Assembly: GCA_017654735.1 (NCBI GenBank)
Contig: JADPYG010000002.1
Coordinates: 372,001-436,000 of the forward strand
Source of the DNA: Vishniacozyma victoriae
Lineage: Eukaryota > Basidiomycota > Tremellomycetes > Tremellales > Bulleribasidiaceae
Length of the DNA stretch: 64,000 nucleotides
Direction: 5' to 3'
The position numbers and the translations under genes are program-made. Below, one piece after another: positions 36,501 through 47,183 of the stretch. Within the stretch, counting starts at the first letter, position 1. Each line of letters starts with the position of its first letter. The notes beneath the pieces were generated by a model. That model was given only the letters and a program-made list of their open reading frames with translations, did not search any database and was not told the origin of the DNA.

Positions 36501-39256
36501 CAAATTGCCGATAACCTGATTTTTCCAGCTCGAGAGTTTTGGAGAGGGAACCAATCCTGTTGCCTTTCTCCAGCTTCCAACAAATCACTCAATTTAACCG
36601 TGAGATTTCCAAGTCGTGGATCGGGAGCGAAATCTTTTCCATTAATGACTTGAAGAGTGATGACTGAATTATTCTTTTCAGGAACCAAGAATTCGGTATG
36701 AGATTCCCAAATAGGTTGAGGAGCATGTTTCATTACCTGAGTACGATGTACTTCGGTCTTCGATCCTCCAAGGTACATTTTAACAAATGGATTAAGATCA
36801 CCATGTTGACGTGCGATATCGAGGTCTTTTCCTTGATGAATAAAGAATCGGACGATACCAGTCTGACTTTCGGGTGGTGGTTCGATCGTTCCATCCGCAT
36901 TCTTTGTAGGTTGCAATACAGGGAAATAAGACAGATCGTATCGTAATTCTCCACGATCTTTACCACCATGAATGACTCGACTAACGATACCTTCTTGTTC
37001 CGCATCGTCCGCTAAAGGTGCCAATTCTTGGGTAACGGTACCAAGGAGATTATCGGGTCGATGCTCGTTATAATCGAATACCGAGAATGAAAGGAGATCC
37101 GCAAGACTGTTGATGAGGATGAAATGTGTTTCCTGGAACGAAGGGTTTGAAGTACTATTGATAGTTTTCGTCTTTCCGATAGAGGGTTTAGATCCAAGTG
37201 CGAAAGAAACATATGGGTCGGGAGCACCACCACCAATCTTGACGGCCTTCAAACTCCTAGCTCCTCGGATGTAGACTTTCAAGACACCAATAGCTGAATC
37301 TAGGGGATTTCCGGACAAGAGAGCTTGTAGATCGATAGTAAAGACGTTGGGGTCATACATCATTGGACCGAGGTTTGCGTGGACTTGATCCCGGATAAAA
37401 GGTGCGAGTCCAGGGATATTGTTGATATCAAATCCAAGAGTCTCTCCTCCGATGGGCTTAAGGACGTAATCGAACGTCGGTTTCTCGATGAAACTGATTT
37501 CAACAGTCTTGACGTGTGGGAAGTTGGTCATGAGTTGTAGCTTGATCCTAGTCATAAGTATCATCTCACCACATGTCGCATTGCAGATGGACGTACCTCA
37601 TTTTACCAGTAAAGTTGATATCCTCCAATAAAATAGGTAGAGCCTTCGAGACCATACCCTTTCCAACTCGGATGGAAAGTACGATCTTGGGGTTTACTTG
37701 CGCAAGAGCCTGCCTCTTTGTGATATCCATAATATCGCTTGGGGTGAACGATAATGCCCAGTCCATGATGACTACATCATCGGGTGTCTTGGGGAATGTC
37801 CGGATATAATCGATTCGAGGTGCTGATATTAGTACATCATCACGTGTCACGAGTAAGAGTCACCTTTTGTGCCAACTGATTGTCAGCTTGGTCTGGGGGG
37901 AGATCGCGAGCTTACGGGTAAAGGTGGTCATTCTGATACTCTCCAGGAATGCGGGAGTACTAGCAGCCAACGCATTATCGACACTAGCCACAATGGTCTG
38001 ACTCAGGATAGGTTCGTATCTGGCATCAGCTCTGCTCAATATTTTTCATCTCGCTGATGCCCTCCCTATTCTCGACTTCTCCCCTCCCTGCCCATACCTC
38101 GCCTGTACACCCACCCACTAATTGATATCCTGACGGGAGAGACTCACATTAACCAGAACCTCTCCAGAAAACTGTTCATCCAATCCGCACTCTCCGTCTC
38201 AGTGACCAACCGAGTCTTGACCAACTCCCTCTGCATGTCATCCCTCGCCCTCTCCCTTGTCCTCCTAATCGATAATGTATAATAAGAAGCGCAAGCTACT
38301 AGAATCAAGATTACCCATCCCCATCCTAGATGGATTGTGGTGATGAATCGGGTAGAGAGGACTGCGAATAGGATCTGGCCGTTAGGTCAGTCGACGATGA
38401 GAGATTGGAGGGACTTACGATTCCTGCGTTGTGGAACCATGATCCGTATGCTTGTTCTGACCTGTTTGTCAGCGATAACCCCAATTAAGGCGAAGAAGAG
38501 GAGTCAGGAGAATATGGGATTAGAATGAGGGGAGGCGGAGGAAGAAAAGACATACACGTATTCAGCAAGTATAGACTGCTGTTCGGCGATCTTGGGATCA
38601 CCCCCAGCCATGATCAAGTGCCTGTTCGCAACCTGCCTCCAACCGGTCAGTAACCAGGTAGGTACAGGTGGTGCAGTTCCAGTAGGGATTGCTCCGGGGA
38701 TTGATGCCTGATATCAGCCCCATCCAACCATCTACCGTAGAGAGATGGTATAGAGAGGACTTGCCGTTTCCAAACCCTGTCCTTCGCCTCGAGAGGTCTG
38801 ATCGATTTGAGATAACGATACTGTCGGGGTAGGTGCCGATGCAGAAGACGTATCAACCATCACAGCTACTCTGTCAGTTTCTCGTCAGTTCCGTCTGCGA
38901 ACGTGGAACGTGTAACGCACTTCTTCCAGCTTCATATTCCCCCTTCCCCTTGACTTTCGCTTTCAACCTCTCAGCAGCTTCTCCTACGGGAGCTAAAGCC
39001 GCTCTAGCTTGTCCAGCAGCAGCAGCTTTCTGTTCGGGTGTAGCATCTGGGTCGAATGCCTACTGGTCAGTATATTCCACTAACATGATAGATGAGAATA
39101 GGTTACATGAACAGCAGCGCCCTTGGCCTCATCTCGACTTAGAAGTCCTCCTACTGATCGTTTCTCTTCATTTGTCATTCCTCCTGGATCTGCCGCTGTT
39201 GCATTGCCATTACTGCCATTCGGTAGGGCAAAGTCATTTGCCGTTACCCCGGACAT
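33525..39256 (-). CDS. Tricalbin-like ER-plasma membrane tether (SMP plus five C2 domains)
   Basis: Tricalbin/extended-synaptotagmin family: an ER-anchored tether that transfers lipids at ER-plasma membrane contacts. The start at 39256 gives MSGVTANDFALPNGSNGNAT, then a charged tail. A membrane hairpin follows (GWGWVILILVACASYYTL). The SMP domain includes APRIDYIRTFPKTPDDVVIM, ALPILLEDINFTGKMR and KTVEISFIEKPTFDYVLKPI. Five C2 domains open with VYIRGARSLKAV, FFIHQGKDLDIA, IHLKKAVDVKNVEAALGGK, VEVIGAKNLMAGDRSGK and VISASGLVSKEG; three of them keep Asp-Pro calcium-loop motifs (PDPYVSF, SDPYARV, LNPFVKM). A Gly-rich region sits before the last C2 domain. The C-terminus is basic, ending HKTKEKE. 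The largest exon is about 1.9 kb. Confidence 0.93.
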
Positions 39257-40206
39257 GACCTACGCGCAGTAGGGAGAGTAGAGTATGTCAAGTCGGTAGT
39301 AGGTCGATAATGAATCAAGATGGTATGTGACCCTCTTCTGGGTGGTTCGAGTGATGATGAGGGTTATAGTCGTGGTATGTGAACCGTGTATTGTTAGATG
39401 CAATCTATATAGATAGATCTACCTACTCATAGCCTCACCTTGAGTTGCTGCGTGAGAGTTAGTTAGCATCAGGGTCGATTAATTGTGACGTAAAAGGGGC
39501 TTAAGCTTAACGGAATTATATTTAAGGGCAGTATGCAGTCTCGAAATTATCATGCTCTTTCTCTCTTGTACTTCTCTCTTCTCATATCCACATACCAACA
39601 AGGACTTCGAGAGTCCTCCTGTGGGAAAGTCTGTTGGCTCTTTTCACTACTCTGGCTCTTACAAGGACTCAGTGGGAACTACCGAAACAGCAAGATGGTG
39701 ATCCTTCCCTCTAAATAATGATATACTAACAACCCACCTATCCACACGCCTCTTTTATTCACGGCCGCCGCTCCATCATTGGCGTTCGGACGGGGAAAGA
39801 GAGGCAAGATTCAAATCCGCCTATGATCCAGGATGATCAAATACTTTAGTCGGTGTTTGGGGTCCATGGGGCTTTCTTTACGTGTAGTATGGAAGCTGAT
39901 GGGTATGGCGGGAGATCTCTTTTATATTGTAGTACTTTTTCATGTATCTCTTATTCGTATACTTTGCTCTTTGTTGCACCTCATTCAAGCCGGTTGAAGC
40001 TCTTAGCAGTAATGAGATGATGGATAGCTGCTATCGTAGCTGGAGGAGAGACGCGCCGGTCCGAGCTCAACTCAGGGACAGTGACGACGGTCCGGTTATC
40101 TCTCCGCTGTGGTAGTCTATCCATTATCTACTATTGCTATTGCTACTACTATAGCAAACTACTTCGTTCACTCAAGTACGAAAGAAGCAAGGATACAGGA
40201 TACAAG
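39257..40206. other. Intergenic, divergent promoter region
   Basis: About 950 bp between the tricalbin and inositol monophosphatase start codons. A 5' leader with repeated CTATTGCTATTGCTACTACTA runs just before 40207. No recognisable gene was found on either strand. Confidence 0.5.
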
Positions 40207-42218
40207 ATGTCAGACCTAGACCTAGATGAGATTTACAACTTCACAATCAAGCTCGCTAGAGATGTTAGTACAATTACAGTCCCCCACTTACCTCCACCCA
40301 CGTTCCACCCCTCGCATCTCTCTCACATACCCATCTGATGTAAAGATACCGACGATATCTCAGATCTGGGAAGTGATGCTGATTTACTAGGCGGGTGATA
40401 TGATCAAAGCTGGACAACAGAGACGGTTCGAGATGGAGTCCACTCAGGAGGAGAAATTGAATTCTGTTGACGTGAGTCTTTCCGTTCTGACCGGACAGAT
40501 AGTCTGTCGGGAGGATATGCGGAGATCCCATTCCTGGACCAAGGGATACCTTTGTGCTTGGTCCAAGCGCAAGAAGGGAAAGCTAAGCAGAATGGGAGAC
40601 TGGAGAGATAGAGTGCGTGAGCTGATGTAGTAGTTGGTTACAGAAGTTGATAAAGCTGTCGAAGAGTTTATTACCAAGAAGATCAAACATGCTTATCCAT
40701 CTCATAAATTGTATGTTCCCTCCAACCCCATCGCATCCTGCTTCCTCACACCAATCCGTATTTCCAATCTCCGCGTCTTCCTCAAAGGAAGATGATGGAC
40801 GGACAGCTGATATACAGTATTGGAGAAGAGACCTACGCAGGGGAGAAAATCACTGATGAACCCACTTGGATCGGTACGTCTTCCCCTCACTTGTAGTTGT
40901 TTACTAACGTATAGTCGAGTAAGCTTGATTGTACTCGAGTGCTGGGAATTGAGCTGATAATAGCCCTATTGACGGAACTACCAATTTCGTATGTCCCCCT
41001 ACTTCCCTCCTTCTCCCTGCCCCTTTTTCCCCTCCTCTCTCTCCTTCTCTCTTCGCCGCGTTGTGTTGTATCGACACCTAAACACAAGACCAGGAACTGA
41101 TCGCAGGTACATGGATATCCCATGGTCTGCACTTCTATCGGACTTACTCTTAAAGGTGTCCCGGTTGTCGGTGTGATCTATAATCCATTCTTGGATCAAC
41201 TTGTAAGTACCAACTATTCATCCGCCGCTCCTCCCCTTCGGCAACCCACCATCTATTCCATTGCCCGTCTCTATCTCCTTCCCTATCTCCTATATACAAG
41301 ACCCTCAGCCATGCCTCACTACCGGAATGTGCTACCGCCCTGATCTTCTGATAAGTACTGATAAATAGTACTCTGCCGCCAAAGGTCGTGGAGCGTGGTT
41401 AAATGAACATGTCCATTTACCTGTTACTGGTAAATCCAAACCATTGACTGACCTCGGACAAGCTTTGTAAGTTTATATTCTCCTCTATCTCCATCCCTCC
41501 GCCATCCCGCCCTTCTCGATCCGACAATTCTAGACTGGACGAATCATCTCGCGTTGCTCGAGGGCTAATACCAGGATCGCGGTCGAATACGGTTCATCCC
41601 GATCTTCCCCAACCTTACCATCGAAATGCAAGACTTTCCAAACTCTAGCAGCCTCAAAAGATGAGGGTGGGAAAATGGCCCATTCACTAAGGAGTGCAGG
41701 GAGTGCAGCTATTAATATCGCTTTGGTCGCTAGTGGGGGTTTGGATATGTGAGTTCTCTCCCGACTTTTCATTACTCGTTATCCAGAGCTGAAGATAGTT
41801 ATTGGGAGATTGGCGTGAGTATTCCTCTTCCGAGTTGTAAGTGATTACGATTACTGATGACAGTGCTGGCCTTGGGATGTTTGTGTGAGTAATCTATCCA
41901 ATTGTCAGTGAAGGTGGGCTGATAGTAGGCCGGAATCTGTATCTTGTATGAAGCAGGGGGAGTAGCATTTGGATCTAAATCGAAACCCCTAAGCGGGGAG
42001 GTTGATGCTGATTTACTTGGTACGTCCCTCTTCTCTTCTCAAGCAGAAGCTGACTTGCAGCTGGACGAAAATACCTATTCATCAGAGGTATTAAAGCTAC
42101 CGAGGTATGTCGCCCGATATGGCTAAGTTAGAGCTAATGGTAGTCCGAGTCCGAGTTGGAAGTTCAGCAGAGATTTGCTAAGGAGTTCTATGATACTACC
42201 GAGGATGTGGATGCTTAG
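40207..42218 (+). CDS. Inositol monophosphatase
   Basis: Mg-dependent, lithium-sensitive phosphatase that frees myo-inositol from inositol phosphate, feeding phosphatidylinositol synthesis. The start [19 protein letters not shown] sits after TACAAGATG. Exons join to give [35 protein letters not shown], the metal-binding motif [17 protein letters not shown] (D-P-I-D-G-T), and the second metal motif WEIGCWPWDVCAG near the C-terminus. All metal ligands of the family (Glu in GEE, the two Asp of DPID, the Asp of WDVCAG) are present. Length (about 300 residues) is usual. More than ten short introns split it, some leaving exons under 30 nt. It ends DTTEDVDA. Confidence 0.95.
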
Positions 42219-42480
42219 AGTATGTTGGCAGAATAGAGTAGAAAAGGAAATCGTCATGCATAGAAGTGAATGACGTGCCTTGATACTATCGTGCATATCG
42301 GATATAAGACAAAGCTATCGGCGTTACCACCAACTTGACTTCACGCGTCAAGCGAGTCATCTGCCACTCGGTATTATCTCGGGCTTACCGGTATTCCCGA
42401 TCAGTTCTTGCTTCCGCTGCTACGAGTGTATGATAGTCAGATTGAGTAACGGTTTCTAGCTTTCTTCGTACATCAACAAA

Positions 42481-43522
42481 ATGGTAAGTTTATATCAAAC
42501 AAACAGTCTCTGGGTATAGCATCGAGAAGGAACATCAGTATGAGGATAAAAGGAGGAGTACATGGATCACAAAGGGATGAAAGAACTGGAATAGGAATGG
42601 ATGGCAGATACTATATCCAGAGACATTCAACAACCAAAACTATAAACTAATACCTAGGCTCGAGGACCCAAGAAGCACCTAAAGAGGCTCGCGGCCCCTT
42701 CATCATGGATGTTGGACAAGCTCGGTGGTACTTACGTACGTTCAACCATCCGCAGGATTTAAGAGGAAAAGGGACTGATGAGTAGGCACCCCGACCTTCG
42801 CCAGGTCCCCATAAGCTACGAGAATCCCTACCCCTCACTGTCTTTTTGAGGAACAGGCTAAAGTACGCTTTGACCGGAAAGGAGGTTACTGCTATTGTCA
42901 AGCAGCGAATCATCAAGGTCGACGGAAAAGTCAGGACCGACGAGACTTTCCCAGCCGGTTTCATGGGTACGTCCACATTAGAGATTATACTTGGAGCCTT
43001 CGCTAATAAGTAGATGTCATCTCTATTGAGAAGAGCGGAGAACACTTCCGATTGCTTTACGACATCAAGGGTCGATTCACCATCCACCGAATCACTCCCG
43101 AGGAAGCATCTTTCAAACTCCTAAAGGTCAAGAAGCACCAGCTCGGAGCCAAGGGTGTCCCCCACATTGTTACCCACGATGGACGAACTATCCGATACCC
43201 CGACCCCGCTATCAAAGTTAACGACACTGTTAAATTTGATTTCATCCAAAACAAGATTGTCGACACCATCAAGTTTGAAGCTGGAAACGTCGTCATGGTT
43301 ACCGGAGGACGAAACATGGGTCGATCAGGTGTTATCGTTCACAGGGAGAGACATTTGGGTGGTTTCGATATCGTTCACGTCAGGGATGTTCTTGACCGAA
43401 CTTTCGCTACCCGGTAAGTTCCCCCTCATCTTATATTTCACGACCCCATACTTATACTCAGACTCTCCAACATTTTCGTCATTGGCGAGGGTGCCAAGGC
43501 CCAGGTCTCTCTACCCAAGGGT

Positions 43523-43554
<32 letters not shown>

Positions 43555-43591
43555 AGACCAGAGGAGGAGGGCCCGTGCTCAGGAGGCTTAG
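42481..43591 (+). CDS. RPS4: 40S ribosomal protein eS4
   Basis: Small-subunit ribosomal protein that binds 18S rRNA. The ATG at 42481 is a one-codon coding exon: a 174-nt intron (42484-42657) follows at once, then [20 protein letters not shown], the universal eS4 N-terminus. Further exons give [20 protein letters not shown] (S4-type RNA-binding fold), [20 protein letters not shown], the central eS4 domain with [20 protein letters not shown], and the KOW motif in [18 protein letters not shown]. It ends [14 protein letters not shown]. Length, about 260 residues, fits. The intron directly after ATG and its length are common in highly expressed ribosomal protein genes of this lineage. No snoRNA boxes were found in the intron. 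Confidence 0.97.
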
Positions 43592-43909
43592 ATAGGTTTT
43601 CTGATGCAGTATATGACTTCCGAGCAAATGAGCAAGCGAGCGAGTCGCAGATCTCGCGAGATTGCGAGATTGTGTTTGCCCCTCCGTGGGTCCATGACCG
43701 ACTAATGGTCCTGAGCTGTGTTTGGGTAGGGCCTAGGTTGCGTTTCCGTTAGTACTGGGCACCTTGCGGGCACCTTGCTCTCCCACATACTTCGGGTCGT
43801 GTGCTGAGGAACCGATATGTGATCTGTGATGCGTGCGTTAAACATGCAATGCATTCACCCCATCCACGACTCAGGCTCCTGACTACTCGTATAAATCATG
43901 ACTACAGTC
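43592..43909. other. Intergenic between convergent genes
   Basis: These 318 bp between the eS4 and CCDC124-like stops include a small palindrome-rich patch (ATCTCGCGAGATTGCGAGAT) near 43652 and a doubled GGGCACCTTGC word near 43757. It probably holds both 3' untranslated regions. Confidence 0.5.
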
Positions 43910-45300
43910 CTAATGCCCAACCTTGTACTTGGCCTCCTTTGCCCCAATGACTTCCTTGAGTTTATCGAGTTTTTCATCTTTGGAAGCATTGTACGCGACT
44001 TGAGCTTGGTTGAATGCTAGAAGTCAGTGCCTCGAGCGATAGCGAGTACGAGTAGAACTGTTCAATCCAATTGTAGGGTGATGGGGAGGGAGGCGAAATG
44101 GTGGCGGGGGGATGAGAGAAAGAACATAGGAGGACATACGGTTCTCTGGAGCTTTCTGGAATTTCTTATATAGTAGATCTTCATATTGATTCTTCCGTAA
44201 TCCGGGATGCTACGTTGTCAGTCTCTATTTCGGAGTCTTCGAACATGGAAGAGAAGAAACGTGGATTGAGGGAGAGAGAGAGAAGTGAGAGGAGAGCAAA
44301 AGAAGAGGAAAGAGTAGAGGTGGAGAGGGGGGAGGAGAGAAGACTGACTTCGTCTTTGATAATTGGCATTTGCTCTTCCTTGTACGCTTCGAATGCAGCT
44401 TTGAATCGACGCTGTTATTAGCCCTGTCCCATTGTTGATGAAGGGACATACTTCTGGATGTCGTTCCAATTCTCCAGCCTATTCATCAGCATCCACCCAA
44501 ACCTTGTTCTTGCCGAATCTTGATATCGACGTCCATCCGCGTAATCGGGTGAAGATATTGACATTCGCTATCGCTCACGTACCTTAGCTCCCATAGCTTG
44601 TTTATCAGTTTTCTGATTAGCGACCTCAAGCGCTTCCAACATCCCCTCAACCCCAGTCGCTCCAAATTCCTCAACAGGTTCCTCATCCCTCCCACTCCTT
44701 AGATTTAATGGATCGTTAATAGAGAAGTTATTGAGTCCACCAGGTTTAGCAACCGGAGTTTCCTTTTTCTTTGATCCTGCTTTTGGAGCTGCTTTAGGTT
44801 TGGAAGGTAGGGCAGCTTCTTCTGCTGCTAAGAGTGCTTCTTTTTCGGCTTTCTTCTTTGCTGGCATGTCAGCCCATTTCGACAGGAATATTCCGGTAGG
44901 AATTGAAATTCAGATAGGAATGAAATTCAGATAGGAAATGAGAGAGGGAAGAGGAGAAGAGAATGAAGGGACTAACCTGCTTCTGCTTGTTTAGCAGCTG
45001 CTAAATCCGCTTTACTAGTTCCTTTAGCTATTCATCAGCTCATATCCCAGTGTGATGGACGTACAACCAGATTTCCACTCTTCAGCTTCTTTTGCATCTT
45101 TAGCTTTATTAGCTTCAGCAGCTTTCTTTTCCTATTCATTAGTCGTTGATACTTCCCTCTTCTTCAGTATGTGATGAGAGGACGTCTGAGTTGGATGATA
45201 CAGATAGAGGGTCCTTGAGGTTTAGAGCGGAACGTACCTCATTCTCAGCCTTCTTAGCTCTTCCTCCTTCCTTCTTTGCGTTTCCGCCTTTTGGTGCCAT
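43910..45300 (-). CDS. CCDC124/Lso2-type ribosome-associated protein
   Basis: Small coiled-coil protein of the CCDC124 family. Yeast Lso2 and human CCDC124 bind the ribosomal GTPase centre of idle ribosomes and help their recovery. The start MAPKGGNAKKEGGRAKKAEN is the signature family N-terminus, a basic ribosome-binding helix. Lys/Ala/Glu-rich exons form the coiled coil (KKKAEKEALLAAEEAALPSK). The C-terminal block LRKNQYEDLLYKKFQKAPEN, preceded by EAYKEEQMPIIKDEHPG, is diagnostic, and the protein ends EAKYKVGH. Many short exons are used. It lies between eS4 and Rpf1, both of ribosome function. Compared with short yeast Lso2 it is the longer animal-like form. Confidence 0.9.
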
Positions 45301-45517
45301 TCTGATCTCTTTCTATTGGTATGGTGTGGACGGATAAAGTAGATTAGAGGATTCTGGAAAGTTGATCCAGAGGCATCATTGTCGGGTGGAGGTCGTCGGC
45401 CGAAGCCGCATATACGTCCAGTCATCAGAATATTGTAGTCATATCTCGAGGATAGTCACAGAGAATGTTGCTGATATAGTGGAAGTGAGGATACATGCAA
45501 GAGATATACAAGTGAAT

Positions 45518-47183
45518 CTACAAAAAGAAAGTTCTCCTCGAAACCTCCATCTTTGGCTATTTCCATCAGCCCAACTTCTGTACATTGCTAAAGAAAAGGG
45601 ACTTACCCTCCATTTCCACTCATATTCCTGTTCCTGATCAAGAGGAGGAATAATAGGTCCCTGTTGAACAGGCGCACTACCGATATCTCCCATAGCATCA
45701 TCTTCTTCCTTCTTTTCAGCTTCCAAATCGACTTTATCGAGGTCATCATTTCCGCCATGGGCTATTCGGCCGTCTGGAGCTGTTACGGATGGTAGACCCT
45801 TTTTGAGCCATCTTAATTTTAATGTGAATCTAGGACCGATCTCTTGGAGGCGGGCTTTGGTAGGTGAGTCGAATACGTATCTGATATTAGCTCTGTATCT
45901 CGCTCTCGACAGAGAGCTCCGGAGGAGACAATGGAAAGGAGAGGAAGAGAGGAGGGGGGAGTGATTTGGAGAAGGACTAACCGGTGACGTCTGAAGAACA
46001 AGAAATCACGTTGATTATGAAGAGTCACAACTTGACGTCCTTTGAATTGAGGCATAGGTGGGAAAAGGGATTGGAAAACCCTTCCTACTGAATCTCCAAG
46101 GAGGGTCGTTAGGCCATTAAGGATCAGTTCAGCTATCTTGTCAGTTATATTCTGAAGATGAGGAGGGGGCGTACGTGAATGAGGGGAAGATCGTGCGTGG
46201 CCCTAGGATGTTAGAGTCTGTCGCCTAAGAAGAAGGAAGGGGACTCACGGCAATTTGTTGACCCATTTGAATGGATGTTAGTCGGAAGTAGGCAGTAGGT
46301 CCAGCTGGTAATGTGATCAGAGTCAAAGCATCTGTTCGTCAGCTTTCCTTCTACTCTATGCTATGCAGCATGTGATGTTGACGCCCTAACGGGCTGTGGG
46401 ACTTACTAGGCGCCTTGTGATCCTCATTTACAACAATAACAGCTCCGAAACCCCTCTTGATTCCCCACCTCCCCAATCTTCCCAATTCGAATCCTTTCCC
46501 TCGAGGACGCTTAAAGAATTCTCCACCCGGGAAAACATTTTTGAGCTCATCACAAAATTGGTATGTGAGTTTACAAGGTGATGGCGAGGTTGTGATCATG
46601 ATCTTTGGTGGGGCAATAGGGACCTGTTCTTCCTCTTCTCCTGCTTCCTCCTCCTCCTCCTCTTCTCCCTCTCCCTTCTCGGCATCGCCTTCACCGTCGG
46701 TTTGGGGTTTTGTAGTTGATGGACCCGCTTCTGGCATCTCTTCGTCTTCTTCTTCACTCTCCTCTTCCTCCTCGCTGACTTCATCTTCGGATAATTGGCC
46801 ATTTGCCCGCCTAGCTTCTCTTGCTGCTTTATCGGCTGCTGCTCGCCTTGCGGCTGGGTCGGCGGTCAGGTAACTTGTTGAATCGTATTTACGTGAATTG
46901 TCAAGTGTGAGGGGTACGTTTTTGGCTAATCGTTGCTATCGATCAGTCTTCATCCATCACCGCAATTCCACAGCCATCGCTCTTCACGCTCATTCACGAC
47001 TTGATGAGAATTGATGAACATGGAAAATGAACGTACCCTCTTCAACTCCTCACCACCCTCCCCAGCCTCCGCTTTCCTAGTTTCCATCCTCCTCTTCAAC
47101 TTCTCCTGCTCCTTATCCCTCTTTCCCTTCCTATGAACTTCGGACCTCTTGAATGCATTAGCGATCTTATCACTCTTGACCAT
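45518..47183 (-). CDS. RPF1: Ribosome production factor 1 (Rpf1), Brix domain
   Basis: Nucleolar Brix protein needed for maturation of 60S pre-ribosomes (27S processing). The start at 47183 gives [20 protein letters not shown], a typical basic N-terminus. An acidic linker ([20 protein letters not shown]) precedes the Brix domain: [60 protein letters not shown], then [20 protein letters not shown] and [20 protein letters not shown]. The family's C-terminal signature [19 protein letters not shown] is completed by the last short exon, with stop at 45518. All Brix blocks are present and in order. It is divergent from nothing close: 2.4 kb of gene-poor DNA lies upstream. Confidence 0.95.

Noticed and set aside
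35636..37564. Antisense and offset frames over the large tricalbin exon
   Set aside because: Shadows of the C2-domain coding frame.
42484..42657. Possible snoRNA in the eS4 first intron
   Set aside because: No C box (RTGATGA) or D box (CTGA) pair, and no convincing H/ACA hairpins; only short matches.
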